From JBCCCJ01 sp039029315 (GTDB lineage Bacteria; Bacteroidota; Bacteroidia; J057), in contig JBCCGK010000144.1 of assembly GCA_039029315.1 (NCBI GenBank), forward strand, positions 1 through 24,281: a DNA stretch of 24,281 nucleotides, read 5' to 3'. Both the position numbers and the translations under genes were made by a program. Every line of letters starts with the position of its first letter. Position 1 is the first letter of the stretch. Below are positions 8,101 to 15,038 of the stretch, piece after piece. A model generated the notes under the pieces. It searched no databases. It saw nothing but the letters and a program-made list of their open reading frames with translations, and was not told where the DNA came from.

Positions 8101-8637
8101 CCCCAAGGTATGGCGCTGCACCTCTACATAATAGTTCTCCTTGCCGAAGATGTCCATGTATTCCTTCAGCGTTTGCTCTGCCACCTCTTCTCCCTTGTCG
8201 ATCAGCATACGATTGACCTCTCCGGCCAGACAACAAGTAGAAGCAATCAATCCTTTGGCATGCTGGCGAAGGATGTTTTTGTCAATTCTGGGTTTGTAAT
8301 AATAGCCATCTGTGAAGCCATAAGAGCAAAGCTTGACCAGATTTTGGTAGCCTTCCTTGTTTTTGGCCCACATGATCTGATGATAGCGTTTCTCTCCTTT
8401 GGTCTGAACTGTGGCATCTCCCTTGGTGATATAGAATTCACAGCCTACGATGGGTTTGATGCCTTGCTTTCGCGCTCCCAGAACAAACTTGGGTACCCCA
8501 AACATATTCCCGTGATCGGTAATCGCGACATGGGACATCTCGCAATTGGCGGCTTTTTTGGTGAGATCGGAGATTTTGGCTGCTCCGTCTAGCAGGCTGA
8601 ACTCTGTGTGATTGTGGAGATGGACAAAGTTTGGCAT
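5113..8637 (-). CDS. dnaE: DNA polymerase III subunit alpha
   Basis: 1174 residues, normal length for bacterial DnaE, the replicative DNA polymerase. The PHP domain is N-terminal: HLHNHTEFS (residues 6-14), TDHGN (40-44) and ATNDVHYV (201-208) keep the metal-binding histidines and aspartates. This contrasts with E. coli, where the site is degenerate, so PHP-dependent 3'-5' exonuclease activity is plausible. The polymerase palm has PPDIDIDF (401-408), with D405 and D407 matching the first two catalytic aspartates, and MDFLGL with D562 as the third. The helix-hairpin-helix region around GLEAIKGVG, the OB domain and a C-terminal tail follow. The start is the ATG before PNFVHLHNH, the conserved beginning of the family. 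It stands alone, with repeat-rich gene-free stretches on both sides, so it is probably transcribed on its own. Confidence 0.98.
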   Translation of the reverse strand: MPNFVHLHNHTEFSLLDGAAKISDLTKKAANCEMSHVAITDHGNMFGVPKFVLGARKQGIKPIVGCEFYITKGDATVQTKGEKRYHQIMWAKNKEGYQNLVKLCSYGFTDGYYYKPRIDKNILRQHAKGLIASTCCLAGEVNRMLIDKGEEVAEQTLKEYMDIFGKENYYVEVQRHTLGDMDKCNVWLLQMAKKHDLKVIATNDVHYVNEEDSEAHDLLLALQTQSDYNDTNRFRFTDDKGRLNPRFFFKTQGEMLELFQDIPQSLDNTVELAERCTFELNLTGDMILPQYKVPEQYKDMDDYLAAMVWERAPKRYPNMTTEIRERVEHELKIMKKMGYAGYFLIVQSFTTVAREKGVYVGPGRGSAAGSVVAYILGIIDIDPLTYDLLFERFLNPERVSPPDIDIDFDDEGRQEVIDYVVNEYGRKSVSQVITYGTMGAKTALRDVGRTLGIPLQEVNRIAKMIPDRPGINFKKALDSDHNPDHCEELSQLFKSRDPQINKMMRFAKTLEGTARHTGVHACAVIIAPGDITDFAPVSIAKDKTLTTQYDGPMAEMAGLLKMDFLGLKTLSILKTAIRLTKENHGVEIDPENISLTDKTTYELYQRGDTVATFQFESDGMRKYLRQLQPTNIEDLIAMNALYRPGPMDNIPSFVNRKHGRETIEYPHKMLEPILQNTYGIMVYQEQIMQVARTMGKYSMGGADLLRRAMGKKKHDVMAKEKVNFIAGAKDQDVTEKTANEVWALMEKFASYGFNKSHAAAYSVLAFKTGYMKAHFPAEYMAAVLTHNVNDIKKITFFIEECRRMGIEVLPPDINESKALFSVNKDGQIRFGLEAIKGVGHAVVETLVKERTKDGPFDSLFDLTVRMPLRSINRKTLESLAYAGALDCFGVERFQYFLPMSDKDQSSVLDKSVSYGSKVQQERNSPQVSLFAAMDNGDGSSYSNPEPAIPMGTMQDGRIVEAWTELNKLNYEKEVIGFYLSGHPLDKYKWQIDAFTNYQIGELEEKKPKDIRTAGIVTSVRERISRRGNKFMSFNIEDFGGNLEITLFGEQYERFRGLIVQDEMLYLTGSYQPRRYDPSEFDLRLSDLRILSTDLFDGMMKHLMIEIDNTTLDETFLGQLQELFKKHEGEKQLKFRIKDSRYQADIKMLSSTWKIAPSNELVKDLDEVGLVWGIG

Positions 8638-8676
8638 AGGGTTCTGGGAATTTAGGCTTAGTCAAAAGCCAGAAAT

Positions 8677-8752
8677 TGAACGCGAAAACGGAGAGGCGCA
8701 AAGTGAAAGACACCCATGATCATTAGCTTTCTGACTTGGCGTCTTAGCGTTC
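8677..8752. repeat. Inverted repeat of the AACGC...AAGACGC intergenic type
   Basis: TGAACGCGAAAACGGAGAGG at 8677-8696 (continuing GCGCAAA) is mirrored by CTGACTTGGCGTCTTAGCG at 8731-8749 (continuing TTCA). The shared core in one orientation is TGAACGC.AA.ACG. Sequences of this look (strings of AACGC, GACGC, GCAAAG) are familiar as intergenic repeats in Bacteroidota; copy number elsewhere in the genome cannot be seen here. Confidence 0.4.
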
Positions 8753-8807
8753 ATCCTAAAGAAGTCTTCTAAATACAGGATAACCGACTTGTCTATGATT
8801 TTGTCTA

Positions 8808-8953
8808 GAACCCCTTTGCACTTGCCCTTCCCCTTTCCGATACATCGGAATCTTCGACACGGGGAATCGCACAAGGCCTATTCTGCTGAAACGCAGGAAG
8901 ATTTTTGCCAGTTCCCCATTTTCAAAGGGGAACAATAGGCGGAAAGGGGGTTC
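8808..8953. repeat. Nested inverted-repeat element, possible MITE-like remnant
   Basis: The outer arms are GAACCCCTTT at 8808-8817 and AAAGGGGGTTC at 8943-8953, with one base of difference in the C/G run. Inside lie a perfect hairpin at 8835-8850, arms GCCTATT/AATAGGC, and a GTTCCCC/GGGGAAC hairpin at 8911-8933. The nested dyads suggest a small non-coding mobile element, or one long folded structure. No transposase or clear target duplication is seen. Confidence 0.35.
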
Positions 8954-9035
8954 AAGTAAACACATAAAAAACTTATGTTACACTGATCAGAGCTAGCCTC
9001 TCCTCTGTAAATCTACACATTTTGTCCCTGATCCC

Positions 9036-10139
9036 TTAATAAGGATATCCACATTTAACCAACACATGCCAGAGAAGTTTGAGTTCTTGAAGGACTTCCT
9101 TGTAAGTGCCTCTGTCTGCCCATTTTTGAGGGTTTTGGGCCAGTTCTTGCGCTGCCGTTCCAATATGGCGAACATTCAACACGCCATCGGATGCAATGCG
9201 TCTGGCCAGGGAGGGCATGGTGGGGCCGCGGAAGTTGTCAGGTACTTTCTCGATTGACAAAGAAAAGCCCATATGCCAGTGGAGTTGAAGGGCATAAGTA
9301 TCCGCCAATTGCTTGAGGATTTGGCCTATCCGAGTGTCCCGAAAAGAGGGGTCAGCAACTAGCATCTCTGCATCTCTGCCGAGCAGAATGTCTCCATGGA
9401 CCTGGGCCTCAATGTAGTGGTTGAGGTTTCGATTGGCTTTGCTTGTGGTTAAATCGCTGATGGGCTTATGCAGATGGTTTCTCAGGTGGTCCATCAATTT
9501 GCCAACTGTTAAATTCCGCTCTCCGATGGCGAATTCATTGTGCAGGGCATCATTCAGGAGAGAGGCAAGAATATCCTCGAACACCTCAAGCGTTCCTTTT
9601 TGGAGAGGATTGGTGTGAGAATCCAGATAGGTGAACGTACAGCGATGAGAGACAGAAGGCTTGAGCAAGACATAACAACAGCCAAAGCGAGGAGATGGCC
9701 CATCCGGGTGTCGCATGAGATCAAGGGAGCCATATTTTGGTCGTTCTGTATTGTCTGCCCCATCGACATGGTATGCGTCAAAAAAGATCTTTTGTTCCCA
9801 CAGATCCCGATGCCCGCCAGGAAATGCCGAGACACTTCCATTGGAGAGAAGTGTCTCGAACTGACTTTTGTAGACACCATCTTCAAGTAGTCCTTCTGCC
9901 ACGGTTTTGCCATCCGGTCCTGGTCGGTCTGGATGGAAGTGCAGGCCTATACGTGCATGTGTCTGGATCTGATGTAGCGCATCCTGGAAATGTTTAGGAG
10001 CGATGTTGGTCATCCTCAGCACATGATCGATTTCTTCCTGGGCATCCACCTGGCGCTTTTTGGCATAGCTGCTGATATTGTCGAGGGCTCTTTTCTGTGC
10101 TTTTGTAAGCTTGGTTTCTGGAAGTGAAGAGAGATTCAT
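9036..10139 (-). CDS. DUF3626-type protein
   Basis: 367 residues, no signal peptide and no membrane segment, so cytoplasmic. It resembles the DUF3626 family by eye: a helical N-terminus, LHFHPDRP near residue 72, DGVYKSQFETLLSNG near 87-101, AFPGGHRDLWE, RPKYGSLDLMRHPDGPSPRFG near 130-150, and HGDILLGRDAEMLVADPSF near 248-266. The spacing of conserved His, Tyr and acidic residues recalls ADP-ribosyltransferase-like folds, but I cannot confirm that and give no activity. The ATG at 10139 is followed at once by the usual helical start. It lies 180 bases downstream of the M56 protease gene on the same strand, separated by strong hairpins, so it is probably a separate unit. Confidence 0.65.
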   Translation of the reverse strand: MNLSSLPETKLTKAQKRALDNISSYAKKRQVDAQEEIDHVLRMTNIAPKHFQDALHQIQTHARIGLHFHPDRPGPDGKTVAEGLLEDGVYKSQFETLLSNGSVSAFPGGHRDLWEQKIFFDAYHVDGADNTERPKYGSLDLMRHPDGPSPRFGCCYVLLKPSVSHRCTFTYLDSHTNPLQKGTLEVFEDILASLLNDALHNEFAIGERNLTVGKLMDHLRNHLHKPISDLTTSKANRNLNHYIEAQVHGDILLGRDAEMLVADPSFRDTRIGQILKQLADTYALQLHWHMGFSLSIEKVPDNFRGPTMPSLARRIASDGVLNVRHIGTAAQELAQNPQKWADRGTYKEVLQELKLLWHVLVKCGYPY

Positions 10140-10149
10140 GGGATAGGCA

Positions 10150-10170
10150 TTTCCCTGTTTGAACGGGAAA
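10150..10170. other. Hairpin just upstream of the DUF3626-type gene
   Basis: TTTCCC-T-GTT and AAC-GGGAAA pair around a two-base loop with one bulged base, 11 to 31 bases upstream of the start codon. In the transcript it would lie next to the translation start and could affect initiation. Confidence 0.35.
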
Positions 10171-10189
10171 TATCAACTCTAGTTGGGAG

Positions 10190-10321
10190 ATCCTCGGAGG
10201 ATTTGTTGGATCGCGGGCAGGCGATTCCTCCGAGGATTGTGAGCCGGAAAGGAAGATCATTGCCATCAGCTCAGACCTCGGAGGAGCCTCCTTCACACAG
10301 GCCTTCAATACCTCCGAGGTC
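10190..10321. repeat. Two successive hairpins sharing a CCTCGGAGG core
   Basis: The first pair is ATCCTCGGAGGA at 10190-10201 with TCCTCCGAGGAT at 10226-10237, 12 bp perfect. The second is GACCTCGGAGG at 10274-10284 with CCTCCGAGGTC at 10311-10321, 11 bp perfect. All four arms carry the same core in alternating orientation, as in REP/REPIN-type repeats. The last arm overlaps the stop codon of the M56 gene (10320-10322), so the structure could also act as its transcription end. Confidence 0.65.
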
Positions 10322-12386
10322 AGCCAGCCTTTGGCCAGCCCAACTTGAAGGGATAGACCCAAAAATAGCTATGCCCCTGGTCCTGAATCTGTACGTGGAT
10401 CACATATTCCCGAGGAGGGCCTGCTTCAACCTGCCAAACAAATCTATGATCACCGGCATCCATGACTCCATCCAGGAAGGTATTCATCAATTTACCTCCT
10501 TTGCTATAGATCGAGATAGTGGCTTCTTCATAAGTGGACTTAGGAGAAAAACCAAAGTCAAGTTGATTGTTGTCAGTGCTAATACTTACTGAATTATTCA
10601 TCGGAAGCCTGCCGATCATCTGCCTTTTGTTGATGGGGGGATAGCCATCCGCTCCCCACTCTCTGATTTCATTGATTCTTTTTTGCCACAATCTCTTGCG
10701 ATGTCGCCATCTGCTTTTCACCCCTCTCGACCGCTTTTTGATCTTGAGAAAATCCCGTTCAGGTCGCACGAAATTTTTCAAGGTATCATACCGAACTCCC
10801 GATGGATAGATCAGGGTAAAAACGAGGCTATTTCCTTCGTCCATGTCCGTAATGATTTTTCTTCGGCCATGTACATCATAGGCGATCCTTCTCTCCGAAT
10901 TCAATTGACGGTTGCGGAGATATAGTTCCCGGATCTTTTTGGGGCTCCAGCTTCGAAAAATTCGATAGCCGGAATGCTTGCGATTGATGAGATTCTCCCA
11001 ATCGATCAGGACTTTATTCGGCTCTTTGGGAAAAGGATTGGCCCGAAAGACATTGTTCACAGATTCCTTATCTGAATCCCGGGATATTTCAGAAGCGTCC
11101 AACCTTATCGGGGCATATTCAGAAATAGACGTGGAAGAAACAGCAAAAGACAGATCAGCCTGAGGAAACTGTGCTGGTGTAGTGATAGCTTTGACCTGGA
11201 ATCGAGAAGGATCGACCAAAGTGCCGGATTCTATGGAGGGAGGCGAAGAAGGTTCTTCAATCGGATCAGAAACTGATTCGGAAGGTATTGGCCCAAAATC
11301 AGGGAGAACATAAGCAAATTCCTGAATGCCAAAACCGGGAATGGTCCAGAAAACCAACCCAAAGAATAAGGCCAGCATGATGGCCAGTCGGTAGGGAGAA
11401 ATCTGTGAAGTTTTCATGTTATTAGATGTGATTATTTGTTGAATGCGAATGTGTAAGTCGGAATGTTTGACGGCCATGGCCGAAATCAAAGCAGGGGCGT
11501 GAGAAGAATGTTGCTTATGTCTGGCCACAGCCAGGAGACATTCTGCCATAGCGTATGGTTGTTGACTGTGTCGAACTGCCCAGGCATCGCAGAGTAATTC
11601 ATTGCTGTTGTGCAACTGTTGATAGGCCAATCGATGCAAGGGTTGAAAAAAGAAACATGCATGAAGGATTTCCAGGCCTCCCATCCACCAGCCATCCTTT
11701 CGTTTGATGTGTGCCAACTCATGTGCAAGCATCGCCTCTATCTGTGCTTCTCCAAGTGAATTCAAGGCATAGGTCGGTAAACAGATCTCTTGCTGGAAGA
11801 TGGATACCGGGCCGTCTAATTGCTCGCTCACAGTCAAGCGAATCTTTCCAGTGATATCTGCCTTTGTCTTTACCTGTTGGAAGAGTTGGCAAATGTCAGA
11901 TCGATCTATTGTCTCCCGATCCCGAATCTTTTGGAGAAATACTACATGTCTGATGATTTGGCGCGTGAGCAAACACAACGCTCCCAATACCCAAATTCCC
12001 ATGAACAGGTAAGCAGAAATGGAGGAATCCCATGGCAAAAGTGCCTGATTTACCTGGACATCTTCTGGAGGATTGGCTTCCTCCTGGGAAGAGACAAGGA
12101 GGGCCTCATGGTCCAAACTCTTGTTTTGTCCTGCTGTTTCTGCTGCGATAAAAGATTCATCAGACGGAATCTCAAACACATATTTCCCGCTATGGTTAAT
12201 TGTTGCCAGCAAGGTGGTGCTCATTGCTCCTATGAGTGCAGCCTTCCATAGTAGATTAATGGAGGCCGGAGTGGACAATATCCCACTTTGTTGAATTCCA
12301 GTTGATATCAACAGCCAAACCGTACTGTGCAACAGATAGGTCAGGCCAAAAGCCAGAAGCATCAATATCAGATCGAAAGAAATCAT
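10320..12386 (-). CDS. BlaR1/MecR1-like M56 membrane metalloprotease
   Basis: 688 residues. Transmembrane helices at about residues 4-28, 42-62 and 122-142 precede a cytoplasmic zinc protease domain with HELAH (222-226), the HExxH motif, and the third ligand E263 in NELLCDAWA. A fourth helix spans about 332-352. Residues 355-688 should be periplasmic. They hold no penicillin-binding sensor motif that I can see, but end (about 595-675) in a beta-rich segment resembling a FlgD/T9SS-type Ig domain. Members of the family sense an outside signal and cleave the BlaI/MecI repressor. No blaI lies beside it, yet two BlaI-type operators sit at 12428-12466 upstream, so it is probably under BlaI-type control. 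The sensed signal is unknown; beta-lactam sensing is not implied. Confidence 0.9.
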   Translation of the reverse strand: MISFDLILMLLAFGLTYLLHSTVWLLISTGIQQSGILSTPASINLLWKAALIGAMSTTLLATINHSGKYVFEIPSDESFIAAETAGQNKSLDHEALLVSSQEEANPPEDVQVNQALLPWDSSISAYLFMGIWVLGALCLLTRQIIRHVVFLQKIRDRETIDRSDICQLFQQVKTKADITGKIRLTVSEQLDGPVSIFQQEICLPTYALNSLGEAQIEAMLAHELAHIKRKDGWWMGGLEILHACFFFQPLHRLAYQQLHNSNELLCDAWAVRHSQQPYAMAECLLAVARHKQHSSHAPALISAMAVKHSDLHIRIQQIITSNNMKTSQISPYRLAIMLALFFGLVFWTIPGFGIQEFAYVLPDFGPIPSESVSDPIEEPSSPPSIESGTLVDPSRFQVKAITTPAQFPQADLSFAVSSTSISEYAPIRLDASEISRDSDKESVNNVFRANPFPKEPNKVLIDWENLINRKHSGYRIFRSWSPKKIRELYLRNRQLNSERRIAYDVHGRRKIITDMDEGNSLVFTLIYPSGVRYDTLKNFVRPERDFLKIKKRSRGVKSRWRHRKRLWQKRINEIREWGADGYPPINKRQMIGRLPMNNSVSISTDNNQLDFGFSPKSTYEEATISIYSKGGKLMNTFLDGVMDAGDHRFVWQVEAGPPREYVIHVQIQDQGHSYFWVYPFKLGWPKAG

Positions 12387-12427
12387 CTAATCAGTTGCCT
12401 AGAATTGAAGTGAATGTCCGCACTAAT

Positions 12428-12443
12428 TACTACGGGTGTAGTA
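12428..12443. promoter_or_regulatory. BlaI/MecI-type operator 1
   Basis: The dyad TACTAC-GGGT-GTAGTA matches the TACTAC-N4-GTAGTA form of BlaI/MecI operators. It lies 42 bases upstream of the M56 gene start, just downstream of the -7 box, where a bound repressor would block transcription start. Confidence 0.8.
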
Positions 12444-12444
12444 T

Positions 12445-12476
12445 CAAATGTACTACACTTGTAGTATTTTACCAAA
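12445..12476 (-). promoter_or_regulatory. Bacteroidota-type promoter of the M56 gene
   Basis: On the minus strand, TTTG (complement of 12473-12476) and TACATTTG (complement of 12445-12452) match the -33 TTTG and -7 TAnnTTTG boxes with 20 bases between them, the usual spacing in Bacteroidota. The promoter interleaves with both operators. The transcript would start about 55 bases before the ATG at 12386. Confidence 0.65.
12451..12466. promoter_or_regulatory. BlaI/MecI-type operator 2
   Basis: The dyad TACTAC-ACTT-GTAGTA lies 23 bases centre to centre from operator 1, about two helical turns, which suits cooperative binding of two repressor dimers. It lies within the promoter spacer and overlaps the edge of the -7 box. 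Confidence 0.8.
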
Positions 12477-12623
12477 TATTTTCAGGACAAAAAAAAATCT
12501 CTCCTTGTAACCACCTGAATATATGCCAATTAACTCAAAAATGAAATTGCCCTAAAAGTGAAAAGGGCCATCTGTCTAACTGAACAGAAAGACAGACAAG
12601 GGCTTAGGCGCGTTCGTGAAGAT

Positions 12624-12654
12624 TTGCGGAAATAAAATCCACGCCATACCTTGC
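12624..12654 (+). promoter_or_regulatory. Candidate promoter of the FMO gene
   Basis: TTG at 12624-12626 and TACCTTGC at 12647-12654 are 20 bases apart and roughly fit the Bacteroidota -33/-7 pattern, but the -7 box differs from TAnnTTTG at two positions. It lies about 36 bases upstream of the ATG. Confidence 0.3.
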
Positions 12655-12689
12655 TTGTTTGATTATAGCGAATAGCCCCAAAAAAACAT

Positions 12690-13841
12690 ATGACTACTTC
12701 TACCTTGATTATTGGAGCCGGACCAGCCGGATTGGCCACGGCAGGTCGATTGAGACACCGAGGCGTGGATTTTGAAGTTCTGGAACAAACCGACAAAATC
12801 GCCTGGTCCTGGCACAACCATTACGATCGTTTGTGTCTCCACACAGTCAAGGAGTTATCTCACCTGCCGCATTTGCCCTTTCCCGAGGAGTATCCCCGTT
12901 ATGTGCCCAAGGATATGTTGGCCACATACTATGAGCAGTATGCAGAGCATTTTTCTATCACTCCCCATTTCAATCAAGAAGTCAGCAGTATTCGTCGCGC
13001 AGCTGAGGGCAAGTGGGTAGTCGGCACAGCAAGTGGTCAGGCCTTTGAAGCCAAACATATTGTCATTGCCACAGGGCTGAATCGAGTTCCGCATCAACCA
13101 AGTTGGCCTGGGCAGGAGCAATTTCAGGGAGAGATTACCCACAGCAAAACCTATAAAAACCCGGCCCCATTTCAAGGAAAGCGTGTCCTGCTCATTGGAA
13201 TGGGAAATACAGGAGCAGAAATTGCTCTTGATTTGGCTGAGCAAGGCGTATCATCCTGGATAGTCGTCCGCAGTCCCTTGAACATCGTGCCACGGGACCT
13301 GAACGGTCGCCCCACACAACTCACTGCCAAGCAATTGGCCAAGCTTCCTTTCGGGCTGGGAGATTGGTTGGGAACACAAATCCGAAAAATCTATTATGGC
13401 AATCTGAAAAAATATGGTTTGATGCCATCTTCGATGCCTCCGGCTGTTCAGCTTCGAGAAACGGGAAAAACACCCGTCATCGATCTGGGAACCATTGACC
13501 AAATCAAAAAAGGCATGATCACTGTTGTCCCGGATATTGAGCGATTTACCCCACAAGGAGCAGAATTCAAGGATGGTCAATCTCTCCCCTTCGATTCAGT
13601 CATTGTCTGCACAGGTTATCGTGCCAAAATCGAGAATTTCCTCCCGGATGCAGAAGAACTTCTCGACAAATATGAGTGTCCCAAACAAGCCATCGGAGAA
13701 GGCAAGTTTGAGAACATCTATTTTGTCGGATTTGACAATTACAAGCTGGGAGGCTTACTTGGAACAATCTTTACTGATTCAGAAACCGTAGCTAGCAAAA
13801 TTCAGGAACGAGAAGGTCAGACAACCGCTCGTCTAAGTTGA
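12690..13841 (+). CDS. Flavin-containing monooxygenase (FMO/YUCCA-like, FAD and NADPH)
   Basis: 383 residues. The FAD-binding fold has GAGPAG at residues 9-14. The FMO fingerprint FxGxxxHxxxY is present as FQGEITHSKTY (145-155); the final Tyr points to the FMO rather than the Baeyer-Villiger branch. A second Rossmann motif, GMGNTG (170-175), binds NAD(P)H. ATG-type motifs lie at ATGL (127-130) and CTGY near residue 309. The family oxygenates nucleophilic N or S atoms or small acids with O2 and NADPH; the substrate here cannot be told. It is cytoplasmic. The start is an ATG after an A-rich stretch. Its last 25 bases overlap the end of the convergent desaturase gene. Confidence 0.92.
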   Translation: MTTSTLIIGAGPAGLATAGRLRHRGVDFEVLEQTDKIAWSWHNHYDRLCLHTVKELSHLPHLPFPEEYPRYVPKDMLATYYEQYAEHFSITPHFNQEVSSIRRAAEGKWVVGTASGQAFEAKHIVIATGLNRVPHQPSWPGQEQFQGEITHSKTYKNPAPFQGKRVLLIGMGNTGAEIALDLAEQGVSSWIVVRSPLNIVPRDLNGRPTQLTAKQLAKLPFGLGDWLGTQIRKIYYGNLKKYGLMPSSMPPAVQLRETGKTPVIDLGTIDQIKKGMITVVPDIERFTPQGAEFKDGQSLPFDSVIVCTGYRAKIENFLPDAEELLDKYECPKQAIGEGKFENIYFVGFDNYKLGGLLGTIFTDSETVASKIQEREGQTTARLS

Positions 13842-14779
13842 ATAATGTTGAGCTTGTTAAATAATTTGATCACCCAAAAGGTAGGATCGAGTTCATGCCA
13901 GCGTACTCCGCCAAAGTTTGGTCTGGAGCTATACTTGTGATGATTATTATGATAACCTTCTCCCATGGTCAGAAAATCAAAGGGAAGATAGTTGGTAGAG
14001 GTGTCTTCTGTATTAAAGTTGCGATAACCGATCGTGTGGGAAAACCAATTGATGATAACGCCATGTACAGGGCCCATCAAAAAATGGATCGGAAGTAGCA
14101 AAAACCACCAGTAGCTGGGTGCAAAAGCAACATAAAAAGCCAAATACATTAATCCCCAAAAGATTCGGGAGAAATAATTTCCTCCAATCTTGTCAATAAG
14201 ATCCCATTCTGGCAACTCTTTCATAAAGCGAGCTTCTACCTCTACTTTGCCATGACTAATCCCTCTGTAAATATGTCTGGTTTGCCACATCATTTCAAAT
14301 AGATTATGGGTATGGCTGGGTGAATGCGGATCTTCTTCTGTGTCGGTATAAGCATGATGCATCCTATGCAGAATGGCATAGATTTTTGGACTCAGATAAC
14401 TGCTTCCTTGTATGAGATAAGATGCCAGGAAAAAAAATCTTTCCCATCCTTTAGACATTGTGAACATTTTATGCGCCGCATACCGATGATGAAAAAATGT
14501 CTGCAGGAAAATAGATAGGTACCAGTGAATAATAAAAACACAAATAATCAATAACATAGATAGGAAATGTAGGGATAATATGAAGAAATCATTGGGAAGG
14601 GGATTTGGTGATTTTGCTCCCCCCAATATTAGCGGATTAAACTCAGAGTTCCAGTTTTTTTCCAAAAAGAACATGACTTTTCCTGCTAGAGGGTGTTCCT
14701 GTATCCCGAATATACCAAGACCATTTGCAGTCTGTGAAGCAGGGGAAATCATGGCATCCAGATAAGAGAGAAAAGCCAT
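13817..14779 (-). CDS. Membrane acyl desaturase (delta-9-type, di-iron)
   Basis: 320 residues from the ATG at 14779; a TTG five codons earlier (14794) is a less likely start. The three histidine boxes of membrane fatty-acid desaturases are present: HRYAAH (98-103), HRMHH (138-142) and HNNHH (277-281), plus WFSHTIGYRNF near 245-255. Hydrophobic segments lie at about 65-95, 115-135 and 203-240. The enzyme would place a double bond in acyl-CoA or acyl-lipid chains in the membrane, adjusting fluidity. It is convergent with the FMO gene, overlapping by 25 bases, and divergent from the hybrid histidine kinase gene, so shared control with the kinase is possible but unproven. Confidence 0.93.
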   Translation of the reverse strand: MAFLSYLDAMISPASQTANGLGIFGIQEHPLAGKVMFFLEKNWNSEFNPLILGGAKSPNPLPNDFFILSLHFLSMLLIICVFIIHWYLSIFLQTFFHHRYAAHKMFTMSKGWERFFFLASYLIQGSSYLSPKIYAILHRMHHAYTDTEEDPHSPSHTHNLFEMMWQTRHIYRGISHGKVEVEARFMKELPEWDLIDKIGGNYFSRIFWGLMYLAFYVAFAPSYWWFLLLPIHFLMGPVHGVIINWFSHTIGYRNFNTEDTSTNYLPFDFLTMGEGYHNNHHKYSSRPNFGGVRWHELDPTFWVIKLFNKLNIIQLRRAVV

Positions 14780-15038
14780 CTTGTTGAAGAACAATTTTTG
14801 TCGGCATCGATGGAATAGTTTGAAAAAAACAAAAATGAACCGACTCTCTACATCCTCTGGGAGATGTTATGATTCAACAGTATCTGTCTTCATTCCAATC
14901 CAGGGAAGATTCAGTATCTCCTCTATGCAAAGAGAAAGTCTAAACAATCTCTGGAATTTGTTACGTAATAAATCAGTCAAAATCGCTTATGGAAAAAGTA
15001 AGGGGAGAGATAATTTTAACAAGAATCTATCTCCAAGA

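Larger units (their letters stand above)
8638..9035. other. Repeat-rich intergenic stretch upstream of dnaE
   Basis: No convincing coding frame exists in these 398 bases. They hold a run of inverted repeats, listed separately where clear. A further palindrome, TTCCGAT-AC-ATCGGAA, lies at 8835-8850, and 7-bp arms GCCTATT (8876-8882) and AATAGGC (8934-8940) lie outside the hairpin at 8911-8933. The dnaE promoter should lie here, but I find no clear -7 box. Confidence 0.6.
12387..12689. other. Divergent intergenic region between M56 gene and FMO gene
   Basis: No blaI-like or other gene fits in these 303 bases on either strand. Besides the operators and promoters listed, the stretch has a TCTGTCT/AGACAGA dyad near 12571-12596 with no assigned role. 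Confidence 0.6.

Noticed and set aside
6496..8592. Plus-strand frames of 284 and 248 codons opposite dnaE
   Set aside because: Antisense shadows of a strongly conserved gene; His- and Gly-rich composition typical of reverse-complemented coding DNA.
8638..8965. Short minus-strand frames (69-91 codons) upstream of dnaE
   Set aside because: They run through inverted repeats and show no protein-like features.
12554..12579. GCCCT...AGGGC dyad as a terminator between the M56 and FMO genes
   Set aside because: Only a five-base stem, and the flanking genes diverge, so no terminator is expected there.
14781..15038. N-terminal extension of the hybrid histidine kinase from a TTG
   Set aside because: Open frame, but composition looks non-coding and it would overlap the desaturase start region; not excluded for the ATG at 14835.
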